Below, piece by piece: positions 1 through 5,737 of a stretch of 7,617 nt of DNA; the stretch's first letter is position 1; the number at the start of each line of letters is the position of its first letter. A model generated the notes under the pieces. That model made no database searches, was not told where the DNA came from, and saw only the letters and a list, made by a program, of their open reading frames with translations. Origin of the DNA: Bacillota bacterium (GTDB lineage Bacteria; Bacillota; Clostridia; Lachnospirales; Lachnospiraceae); the NCBI GenBank assembly GCA_023435505.1, contig JAEYRR010000202.1, forward strand, positions 1 to 7,617, given 5' to 3'. Made by a program: the position numbers and the translations under genes.

Positions 1-589
1 TATGATGACTGTTGACCAGATACGATTTGTGTATCCTCATAAACCCACAATTTTTTTGGGCAATATAGGATTCTACAGAATCTAACCGGTCATAGTAGGT
101 AAAGGTTCCATGAACTGTAACTACATCAATCATACGTCTGCTACTTTCAAAATAAAGAATATCATCAAAGGGAATTTTATGTATTAGATTCTCCTTTTTA
201 TAAAAAAAATACTTATTATTCTTATTAATTCTTTCTATCGCTTGTTGTATACAATCCTTAAAAACAGTCCAGTCCAAAGGTTTCTAAATAAAGCGAAACG
301 CTTCCACTTCAAAGGCATCATAAAAATAGCAGTCAATTCCTGATACAAAGATGATATCTGATTTTACCCCTAGCTTTCTTAATTCCTTAGCAGTCATTAT
401 CCCATTGTATTTTTTCAGCATATTGCCAATCACATAAATATCAAATTCCTGCCCTTCCTTTACTAATTCCAATAGTCTCTCACCTGTTGCAACTACCTGA
501 AATTTAATAAAAGAAGTACTGGCATGAAAAAAATATTCCATCTGAGCTGCGATTCTTTTATCATCATCGCATAACACTACATTGTACAT
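1..589 (-). pseudogene. LytTR-family response regulator, broken by an in-frame amber stop; 3' end beyond the left edge
   Basis: A cytoplasmic transcription regulator of the AgrA/LytR type, with a CheY-like receiver followed by a LytTR DNA-binding domain. The receiver starts at the ATG at 589, behind a strong AGGGGGAG box. It shows the acidic cluster CDDD (residues 7-10), NGI (62-64), FVSG (81-84, switch Ser) and AFRFI (97-101). A TAG at 284-286 then interrupts the frame. Reading through it, the same frame continues with KPLDW, which is the conserved receiver Lys-Pro. It then stays open to base 1 through a clear LytTR domain: IPFDDILYFES, FMRIHKSYLVNSHH. So this is a nonsense change, not a frameshift. 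Aligned to relatives, the phosphoacceptor Asp (FLDI context) is Gly55 (VIGN, codon GGC). Two damaged key positions point to loss of function, although the rest is well kept, so the decay looks recent. A truncated receiver-only product of 101 residues could still be made. Confidence 0.85.
284..286 (-). other. In-frame TAG between receiver strand 5 and the conserved Lys-Pro
   Basis: Minus-strand codons read Phe-Ile-TAG-Lys-Pro-Leu. In LytTR regulators this position usually carries a variable or hydrophobic residue (pattern FRF-hydrophobic-x-KP), so one base change from TTG, CAG or AAG would explain it. I see no Shine-Dalgarno sequence ahead of the TTG three codons later, so an efficient restart is unlikely. 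TAG also ends coaD, rsmD and the AAA+ gene in this window, so it is an ordinary stop codon here. Confidence 0.85.
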
Positions 590-625
590 AGAACTCCCCC
601 TTCTTAATGTTCCCCATCATTTCAT

Positions 626-638
626 TCACAAAATGTGA
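626..638. promoter_or_regulatory. Short palindrome in the leader of the response regulator
   Basis: TCACA-AAA-TGTGA is a 5-bp inverted repeat with a 3-base spacer. It lies between the predicted start of transcription (about 681) and the ribosome binding site of the regulator. It could be an operator half-site pair, but palindromes this short occur by chance in AT-rich DNA. No regulator can be named. Confidence 0.2.
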
Positions 639-687
639 TAGTGCATATTACAAATCATATTTGGTAATATTTTACTTTTATATTTAG

Positions 688-716
688 ATTATACGTGATT
701 ATTTTTTATAACGCAA
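688..716 (-). promoter_or_regulatory. Candidate sigma-A promoter of the response regulator
   Basis: On the minus strand a perfect TATAAT (688-693) sits 17 bases downstream of TTGCGT (711-716), which keeps the TTG core of the -35 box. Transcription would start near 681 and give a leader of about 90 bases. The -35 match is only 3 of 6, so the call rests mainly on the perfect -10 and the spacing. Confidence 0.5.
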
Positions 717-736
717 TATTTTTTTATTGAGTTGTA

Positions 737-766
737 TCATATTTTCAACTTGATATGCCATATGAA
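737..766 (+). promoter_or_regulatory. Candidate sigma-E promoter of the ylbJ-like gene
   Basis: TCATATT at 737-743 fully matches the sigma-E -35 consensus (K-M-ATATT). After 15 bases, CATATGAA at 759-766 matches the -10 consensus (CATACAHT) at 5 of 8 positions, including the CATA core. The start of transcription would be near 773, leaving a leader of about 57 bases. In Bacillus subtilis ylbJ belongs to the mother-cell sigma-E regulon, so a promoter of this kind is expected here. Confidence 0.5.
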
Positions 767-829
767 TAAACCAACAGTATTCGCAATAAAATATAGCAAG
801 CTACCACTTTATATCTGTAAGGAGAAACT

Positions 830-1846
830 ATGACTCAAAAGAAATTTTCCTCTGTACGTTTTCTGGTATCTATTGCTACCATCACTATGATGCTAATTCT
901 ACTAATTTTCCCAAAAGCCTCCATTAAAGGGGCGGAAAATGGGATTTTGCTTTGGTTTAATATAATTGTACCTACCTTGCTACCATTTATAATCGTTTCA
1001 AACTTAATTATTAACTTAAAATTGACCACTTATATTGCAAAACTATTCTACCCTATCTTACATAGACTATTTGCTGTAACACGTAATGGATGCTATGTCA
1101 TCATCATCGGTTTACTAACCGGCTTCCCTGTTGGTGCAAAGGCTTGTTCAGATTTAGTTAAAAATAAGATGCTTTCAAAGGAAGAAGGTCAATATCTTCT
1201 AACCTTCTGTAACAATGCCAGTCCTATGTTTATAATCAGCTATATTTCAATTTTTACATTAAAACTTCCCGGAAATCAGTATCAGATTTTAGGAATTATA
1301 TATGCCAGTGCCATATTAACCGCTATTCTATATCGCATTTTACATCGTGTAAATAATAATTGTTTCATCGCTCCAGATAATATTGCTGCTACGGAAAACA
1401 TCACTCTCAAAGCCGCAGATTTGCCACGAAAATTTGCCCCTAAAGAACCTCCTAAACGCATTACTTTTGCCATTGTAGATTGCGCAATTATGGATGGGTT
1501 CGATGTTATAACAAAAGTCGGTGGTTACATAGTCTTATTTTCTATCCTATCTAATGTTATACTTACCAACCTTCCAATGTCTTCAATCTATAGTTTATTG
1601 TCTGTAGGGATTTTAGAGATTACAAACGGGATTAATGTAATCGGTAGTTCTAGTCTAACTTTTGCAACAAAAATAGCCCTGATTCTTTCTATTACATCCT
1701 TTGGTGGGATTTCTAGTATCGCTCAAACCAAAAGTGTAATAGACCAATCAGGACTATCTATTCGTAGGTATATTCTTTATAAGGCATTAAATGCCGGTTT
1801 TACATTGTTGATTGCACTTATATTTATAGAACTATGTAAGTTCTAA
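830..1846 (+). CDS. ylbJ: YlbJ-like sporulation integral membrane protein
   Basis: A 338-residue polytopic membrane protein of the nucleoside-recognition/Gate fold, matching the YlbJ sporulation family. In Bacillus ylbJ is needed for fully formed, resistant spores; the transported substrate is unknown. Hydrophobic segments lie at about 10-28, 40-62, 87-100, 130-146, 152-170, 230-248, 252-270, 280-300 and 315-335. The family signatures are visible in order: GLLTGFPVGAKA (94-105), FCNNASPMF (126-134), LEITNG (262-267) and FGGISSIAQ (291-299), which suggests the usual two-half architecture. It is shorter than the Bacillus protein of about 400 residues but has no obvious gap. The start is fixed by TAAGGAG at 818-824, five bases before the ATG. 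In Bacillus ylbJ lies next to rsmD and coaD in the same direction. Here the neighbourhood is kept but the gene points the opposite way and converges on that cluster. Confidence 0.9.
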   Translation: MTQKKFSSVRFLVSIATITMMLILLIFPKASIKGAENGILLWFNIIVPTLLPFIIVSNLIINLKLTTYIAKLFYPILHRLFAVTRNGCYVIIIGLLTGFPVGAKACSDLVKNKMLSKEEGQYLLTFCNNASPMFIISYISIFTLKLPGNQYQILGIIYASAILTAILYRILHRVNNNCFIAPDNIAATENITLKAADLPRKFAPKEPPKRITFAIVDCAIMDGFDVITKVGGYIVLFSILSNVILTNLPMSSIYSLLSVGILEITNGINVIGSSSLTFATKIALILSITSFGGISSIAQTKSVIDQSGLSIRRYILYKALNAGFTLLIALIFIELCKF

Positions 1847-1852
1847 GCAAAT

Positions 1853-2500
1853 TTACTGAACATGATTTAAAAATGCATCTTCATCTAAATCAAATGCTGT
1901 TTGATCTTCAGACTGACCTTCTTCTAAGACTGCTGCAACTGAACTGTTCGGTCCATAAAGCTGGTCAGTTATTTCTTTTTTATTGTTTCTTACCGTATTA
2001 AGATTATCTTCTAATGCTGAAAGTAGAGAATTATTTCTCACCCTTATTGTTTCAAATGATTCAGCCAATACCTTTTCAGTAGCATTTAGCATATCCTCAG
2101 TATAGGATAATGCACCTGTCCGAATCTGATTGGCATCCGCATTAGCACTGTTCATTATCTGTCTGGCCTCATTATTGGCCTGCTCTAACACTTGATTAGC
2201 TTGTGCATAAGCTTGTTGCATAATCTCATGTTCACTAATTAGGTTTTTTGTCTTTTCCTGCGCATCCGCTAACATAGTAGCAGCTTTATCTTCAGCATCT
2301 GCGATGATAGCGTCCCTATTTGCAATAATCTTTTGATAACGCTTAATTTCATCAGGGGTACGTAACCGCAATTCATCAAGCAAATCATATAATTGATCCT
2401 TTGGTACCACTACCTTCGTAGAAGATAACGGAGACATCTTGCAGCTTTCTACAAATTCATAAATATCTTCAATTAATTGTTCAATTCTGCTAAGTCCCAT
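1853..2500 (-). CDS. Coiled-coil DivIVA-like / V-ATPase subunit H-like protein
   Basis: A 215-residue soluble protein, predicted mostly alpha-helical. The N-terminal part (1-50: short helix, linker, then VVVPKDQLYDLLDELRLRTPDE) leads into a long coiled coil at about 50-180, rich in Ala, Glu, Gln and Asn (for example ADAEDKAATMLADAQEKT). The acidic tail (193-209) is EEGQSEDQTAFDLDEDA. Homologues in Clostridia are often labelled ATPase or ATP synthase subunit H/B-like because of the coiled coil, but no Walker motif or catalytic residue is present, so an ATPase call would be wrong. The DivIVA-like label rests on architecture only. The start is supported by AGGAG seven bases before the ATG. It is the last gene after rsmD and coaD, 65 bp downstream of coaD, and was probably co-transcribed with them. 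Its role is unknown; scaffolding at the division or spore septum is a guess. Confidence 0.75.
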   Translation of the reverse strand: MGLSRIEQLIEDIYEFVESCKMSPLSSTKVVVPKDQLYDLLDELRLRTPDEIKRYQKIIANRDAIIADAEDKAATMLADAQEKTKNLISEHEIMQQAYAQANQVLEQANNEARQIMNSANADANQIRTGALSYTEDMLNATEKVLAESFETIRVRNNSLLSALEDNLNTVRNNKKEITDQLYGPNSSVAAVLEEGQSEDQTAFDLDEDAFLNHVQ

Positions 2501-2565
2501 AAAAACACTCCTATCTTGTTCTTTCTATCCTAATAATTTTCTACTAATCAGATACTTATAAACAT

Positions 2566-3048
2566 CTACATGTCTCTGTACTTTGCCAATATATTCGGGA
2601 TAATTTCCTTTGGAACAAAGTTGGAAATATCACCGTTATAACTAGCAATTTCTCTAACAATACTAGAACTTAAATATGAATACTCCAAACTAGTGGTCAA
2701 AAATACGGTATCTATCGTAGAATCCATTTTATGATTGGTTTGGGCGACTTGAAGTTCATACTCAAAATCTGAAACAGCTCGAAGCCCTCTTACAATCGTA
2801 GAAGCATTTCTTTTCTTGGCAAAGTCAATGAGTAGCCCATCAAAAGCTTCCACTGAGATGTTACGCATGTTCTTTGTTACCTGTCTGATTAGTTCAACTC
2901 TTTCTTCTGCTGAAAACAGTGGAGTCTTTACACTATTGTTAAGAACAGCTATTATCAGAAGATCAAACATTTTAGATGATCTCAAGATGATATCCAAATG
3001 TCCGAACGTAACAGGGTCAAAGCTCCCCGGATATATCCCTATTCTCAT
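2566..3048 (-). CDS. coaD: Phosphopantetheine adenylyltransferase (PPAT)
   Basis: Cytosolic enzyme of coenzyme A synthesis. It transfers AMP from ATP to 4'-phosphopantetheine, giving dephospho-CoA and pyrophosphate, and works as a hexamer in known cases. At 160 residues it has the normal family length and begins with the nucleotidyltransferase motif [10 protein letters not shown] (8-17), where His17 is the catalytic histidine of the T/HxGH motif. Also visible are the substrate-binding stretch [12 protein letters not shown] (87-98) and the second nucleotide-binding motif YLSSSIVRE (125-133), corresponding to ISSTxVR. Nothing is missing. The AGGAGG box (3053-3058 on the plus strand) lies five bases before the ATG and overlaps the TAG stop of rsmD, so the two genes are probably translationally coupled. 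rsmD-coaD is a conserved pair in Firmicutes and in many other bacteria. Confidence 0.97.
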   Translation of the reverse strand: MRIGIYPGSFDPVTFGHLDIILRSSKMFDLLIIAVLNNSVKTPLFSAEERVELIRQVTKNMRNISVEAFDGLLIDFAKKRNASTIVRGLRAVSDFEYELQVAQTNHKMDSTIDTVFLTTSLEYSYLSSSIVREIASYNGDISNFVPKEIIPNILAKYRDM

Positions 3049-3057
3049 AATAACCTC

Positions 3058-3627
3058 CTATAACGTATTACCACTACACTTTTGAACAAATACATGTTTG
3101 TTCGTCTTATAACATTTTTCCTTTAACAGGTCATATCCATACTCCTTCAAATAGGAGAAGTCTGTTTCCAGATTTGCCTCAACAATAATTATAGTATCTT
3201 CTGAGATGATATTACCTTTACTCAGTTCAATCAAAATTCTTCTCTCATGTTCGAATCCATATGGTGGATCCATAAAAACATAATCAAATACGAATCCTCT
3301 TCTATCCAAATTCCGTATAGCCTCTATACAATCCATCTGCATAATCTTGCCTTGTTCAAGCATATGGCAGGCTTTCAAATTAGATGTAATACAGTCGATG
3401 GCAGATCTGTTATTTTCTACGAATACTGCACTTTTTGCACCACGACTTAGGGCTTCGATGCCAATAGCACCACTTCCGGCAAATAAATCTAGAAATATTG
3501 TATCATATAATTGATTTTGAAGCATATTAAAGAGCGTTTCTTTAATGCGATCTGTTGTCGGCCTAGTGGAAAGGCCTTCTATGGTTTTAAGCTGTGTTCT
3601 TCTAGCTTTTCCAGCAATTACTCTCAT
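3058..3627 (-). CDS. rsmD: 16S rRNA (guanine(966)-N(2))-methyltransferase
   Basis: S-adenosylmethionine-dependent Rossmann-fold enzyme that methylates N2 of G966 in 16S rRNA during assembly of the 30S subunit. The 189-residue product shows the full family pattern: N-terminal MRVIAGKARR (1-10), TRPTTDRIKETLFNML (21-36), the AdoMet-binding motif DLFAGSGAIGIEALSRGA (47-64), the acidic end of strand 2 at VEN (70-72), and the catalytic motif DPPYG (120-124). Length is as usual for RsmD. The ATG at 3627 is the first codon of the conserved N-terminus. It is preceded by AAGGA at a slightly long spacing of about eight bases, so initiation may be moderate. The stop overlaps the ribosome binding site of coaD. 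It is first in the minus-strand cluster rsmD-coaD-coiled-coil gene. Confidence 0.96.
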   Translation of the reverse strand: MRVIAGKARRTQLKTIEGLSTRPTTDRIKETLFNMLQNQLYDTIFLDLFAGSGAIGIEALSRGAKSAVFVENNRSAIDCITSNLKACHMLEQGKIMQMDCIEAIRNLDRRGFVFDYVFMDPPYGFEHERRILIELSKGNIISEDTIIIVEANLETDFSYLKEYGYDLLKEKCYKTNKHVFVQKCSGNTL

Positions 3628-3671
3628 AAAGCCCGTCCTTATTCTTGAAAAAAATATACTATATCATAAAT

Positions 3672-3700
3672 AGTCTATCTCATAATCCTCTATAATTCAA
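3672..3700 (-). promoter_or_regulatory. Possible promoter for the rsmD-coaD cluster
   Basis: On the minus strand TTGAAT (3695-3700) is followed after 17 bases by TAGACT (3672-3677). Each hexamer matches the sigma-A consensus at 4 of 6. A better -10 (TATAGT, 3658-3663) lies closer to rsmD but lacks a recognisable -35 at the right distance. A promoter is needed here because a terminator lies just upstream; which of the two is used cannot be decided. Confidence 0.3.
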
Positions 3701-3701
3701 T

Positions 3702-3739
3702 AGAAAATAAAAAAATATGTAAGGAGCCACCTTGGCTCC
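3702..3739 (-). terminator. Intrinsic terminator downstream of the spore protein gene
   Basis: Read on the minus strand, GGAGCCA (3733-3739), a 3-base AGG loop and TGGCTCC (3723-3729) form a perfect 7-bp GC-rich stem. After six bases (TTACAT at 3717-3722, then A at 3716) comes a run of seven T (3709-3715) and further T-rich sequence. The T run is not immediately next to the stem, which weakens the call a little. On the plus strand no T run follows, so it works in one direction. It ends transcription of the spore protein gene about 75 bases after the stop codon and insulates rsmD. Confidence 0.75.
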
Positions 3740-3815
3740 CCTAGATCATTATCTATTTCGCTTTTGGTTTTGTAACAATCTTCCATGATCGTTAAGTCGT
3801 TAAGCTAATATAAAG

Positions 3816-4016
3816 TTATTTTCCTGCCATTCGCTTCTCCTGCTCGGCAATCATTTTCTTAACCATATATCCGCCTACACTTCCGTTTTGGTAAGAAGTT
3901 AAGTCTCCATTATAGCCATGCTTTAATGGTACTCCTAACTCAGAAGCAACTTCGTATTTAAAACGATCCATTGCTTCTTTGGCCTCCGGTACCTCAACTC
4001 TGTTTCGACTTGACAT
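3816..4016 (-). CDS. Alpha/beta-type small acid-soluble spore protein (SASP)
   Basis: Small forespore protein that coats spore DNA, shifts it towards an A-like form and protects it from UV and chemical damage; it is degraded to amino acids at germination. The 66-residue product has the two family signatures: KYEVASELGV (20-29), which contains the germination protease (GPR) recognition site with expected cleavage after Glu22, and GSVGGYMVKKMI (45-56), the DNA-binding C-terminal helix region. The start is supported by GGAGG eight bases before the ATG. A hairpin terminator follows, so it is probably a monocistronic unit. Spore formers carry several paralogues, so I do not assign a specific ssp letter. 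It sits between the AAA+ ATPase gene and rsmD. Confidence 0.95.
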   Translation of the reverse strand: MSSRNRVEVPEAKEAMDRFKYEVASELGVPLKHGYNGDLTSYQNGSVGGYMVKKMIAEQEKRMAGK

Positions 4017-4112
4017 GAAATCAGCCTCCGTTCATATTTTGAAAGTTTTGCATTTTTAAGTCCCTTTGGAATTTAAAAATACAGTTTCAAAATGATAAGG
4101 TTTTGGTTTTTT

Positions 4113-4135
4113 GTTACACTACTAGTATATGTAAC
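4113..4135. repeat. Inverted repeat over the predicted -10 region of the spore protein gene
   Basis: GTTACA (4113-4118) and TGTAAC (4130-4135) are perfect 6-bp inverted arms around an 11-base centre that contains the palindrome ACTAGT. The dyad covers the candidate sigma-G -10 and the likely start of transcription. No T run follows immediately on either strand, so it does not look like a terminator; an operator or chance are the alternatives. Confidence 0.35.
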
Positions 4136-4151
4136 TCAGTTCTTTTTACAC
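4123..4151 (-). promoter_or_regulatory. Candidate sigma-G promoter of the spore protein gene
   Basis: On the minus strand GTGTA (4147-4151) matches the sigma-G -35 core GHATR at 4 of 5. After 17 bases, TATACTA (4123-4129) matches the -10 CATNHTA at 6 of 7. SASP genes of this type are forespore sigma-G genes in Bacillus and Clostridia, so such a promoter is expected. The predicted leader of about 100 bases is longer than usual for these genes, which lowers confidence. Confidence 0.4.
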
Positions 4152-4185
4152 TAACACTTATTGGCTTCCATACCATATATTAAAC

Positions 4186-5700
4186 CTATAGTAAATCCGT
4201 TTTGACATCTACCGGTTCAATGGTAGAAAGTTGTTTTTTTGTAGGCTTATTAATTGTTACAATACGATTTGCCTGAGACAATAAATTTTTTTCAAACAAA
4301 TTTCGGATTCCTCTGGCATTGCCAAATTCTTTCCGCTCTTTCTCTTCCATGTTCTCCAAGTAATTTTGAATACATGCAATGGCATTCGGTACATATTCCA
4401 CGCCGGCTTTTGCTGCCATTGAGTTTAAAATATCAATTAATTCTATAATAGAATAATCAGAAAATTCAATAAATGTATTAAATCTGGATATCAAACCTGT
4501 ATTGGATTTTAGAAATTCTTTCATTTCTTCTGTATAACCAGCCACAATTACCACCAAATCATCCCGGTTATCTTCCATTAGTTTAACGAGAGTATCAATT
4601 GCTTCACTTCCGTAATCATTGATACTTCCTTTTTTCGAAAGACTGTATGCTTCGTCGATAAAAAGTACACCACCTAAGGCACTTTTTACAACATCTGTTA
4701 CCTTAAGCGCAGTCTGTCCAACAAATCCGGCTATCAAACCAGAACGATCTGTTTCTACCAGCGTTCCTTTAGATAAAAGCCCAAGTTCACAGTAAATTTG
4801 TGCAAGCAGACGGGCAACTGTGGTTTTTCCTGTACCCGGATTTCCGCTAAAAACCATATGATATGTCATCTCTGGAATAGGCATATTATATTGTTCTCTT
4901 AATTTACGTACTTTAATCAGGTTTATTAATGATGTAATCTGCTTTTTCACATCTGCTAAGCCTATCAATTCATCTAACTGTGACAGTAACTCATCTAGTT
5001 TATCAGTAGCATTATCTGAATTATCTGCATTATCTGCACGATCTTCCTCTTCTTTTTCAATGGTTCTAACTTCATCCATTGTAGGTTGACAAAAAGAATT
5101 AGATAATTGTTGTAATTCTACATAATTTATAATTTGCTCATTGCTAATTTTTTTAAATAAATAACGCCTGCCAAGGCAATGCATTGCCTGTTCTTCACTT
5201 AAGAAACGAACGGAATTACTATAGAATTGTTCGACAAAAGCAAGAGCAGTACGATCTCTGGTAGTATCAACGTGTGAAAATGCTAGCAATACCGACATCA
5301 TATGATCCAAAAAAACTGAAGCCATGTTGGTTCCCTTTTCATAATCATACAGACTACACAACTGAAGTACAATGGGAGGACCATTCACTATATGTTTAGC
5401 CCTTACTATCGCATCTTCAGAATACTCTATCTCTGGTATAATTTCGAATATATTATGGTTCGTCAACTGAGAAATGATACTTCTGACTGTAACAGATAAG
5501 CGTCCACAATATATAGATGCATGGATTAGAACCCCTTGCACATACAGATCTAAATTCTCATAAATACTGTTATTCAAATATTGCTCCGGTTCTTTCCAGT
5601 ATCCATCTTTATCTAGGATATCACAAAGCTTCAATAAGCATTTATAATTTTCTTGCATTAGTGTTATATAATAGCTGTTATAAATCGAATATTGCTGCAT
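4186..5700 (-). CDS. SpoVK/CbxX-type AAA+ ATPase with an unrecognised N-terminal region
   Basis: A 504-residue cytosolic protein. The C-terminal half is a complete AAA+ module of the CbxX/CfqX/SpoVK family, ring-forming ATPases that remodel or unfold partner proteins. It shows Walker A GNPGTGKTT (286-294), pore-loop motif GFVGQT (325-330), Walker B VLFIDEA (345-351), VAGY (386-389), arginine finger in SRFN (Arg406) and sensor-2 region GNARGIRN (460-467). All catalytic residues are present. Residues 1 to about 214 are predicted helical and match no domain I can name; an acidic low-complexity linker (215-247) joins the halves. SpoVK of Bacillus is about 320 residues and lacks such an extension, so the SpoVK name would overstate the match. 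I chose the ATG at 5700 because GAGGGGAG lies seven bases upstream; the in-frame ATG at 5760 overlaps recG and lacks such a site. The gene begins 37 bp after recG and may be co-transcribed with it. Confidence 0.88.
   Translation of the reverse strand: MQQYSIYNSYYITLMQENYKCLLKLCDILDKDGYWKEPEQYLNNSIYENLDLYVQGVLIHASIYCGRLSVTVRSIISQLTNHNIFEIIPEIEYSEDAIVRAKHIVNGPPIVLQLCSLYDYEKGTNMASVFLDHMMSVLLAFSHVDTTRDRTALAFVEQFYSNSVRFLSEEQAMHCLGRRYLFKKISNEQIINYVELQQLSNSFCQPTMDEVRTIEKEEEDRADNADNSDNATDKLDELLSQLDELIGLADVKKQITSLINLIKVRKLREQYNMPIPEMTYHMVFSGNPGTGKTTVARLLAQIYCELGLLSKGTLVETDRSGLIAGFVGQTALKVTDVVKSALGGVLFIDEAYSLSKKGSINDYGSEAIDTLVKLMEDNRDDLVVIVAGYTEEMKEFLKSNTGLISRFNTFIEFSDYSIIELIDILNSMAAKAGVEYVPNAIACIQNYLENMEEKERKEFGNARGIRNLFEKNLLSQANRIVTINKPTKKQLSTIEPVDVKTDLL
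5009..5044 (-). repeat. 9-bp coding tandem repeat in the AAA+ linker
   Basis: Four consecutive 9-base units on the plus strand (GCATTATCT, GAATTATCT, GCATTATCT, GCACGATCT) differ at only one or two positions. On the coding strand they give Asp-Arg/Asn-Ala/Ser repeats (DRA DNA DNS DNA) inside the acidic linker between the N-terminal region and the ATPase module. Units are multiples of three, so gain or loss would change linker length without breaking the frame. Confidence 0.8.
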
Positions 5701-5707
5701 AATGCTA

Positions 5708-5715
5708 CTCCCCTC
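5708..5715 (-). promoter_or_regulatory. Ribosome binding site that sets the start of the AAA+ gene
   Basis: GAGGGGAG on the minus strand, seven bases before the ATG at 5700, is a strong Shine-Dalgarno box. It decides against the upstream in-frame ATG at 5760, which would add 20 residues and overlap the end of recG. Confidence 0.8.
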
Positions 5716-5737
5716 ATAGTATAGAATTTTTATTTTC

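Larger units (their letters stand above)
590..829. other. Divergent intergenic region between the response regulator and ylbJ
   Basis: A 240-bp, strongly AT-rich region with no credible small gene. It holds back-to-back promoter candidates: sigma-A-like towards the regulator and sigma-E-like towards ylbJ, whose -35 boxes are only about 20 bp apart, plus a small palindrome at 626-638. The two transcription units could affect each other during the switch from growth to sporulation. Confidence 0.6.

Noticed and set aside
2816..3085. Plus-strand open frame antisense to coaD, and similar frames of 60-90 residues antisense to recG, rsmD, the AAA+ gene and ylbJ
   Set aside because: They lie opposite well-supported conserved genes, have low-complexity or implausible products, and no convincing ribosome binding sites.
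3791..3804. Direct repeat GTTAAG-TC-GTTAAG downstream of the SASP gene
   Set aside because: Only 6 bases per unit in AT-rich sequence, with no conserved context, so it is consistent with chance.
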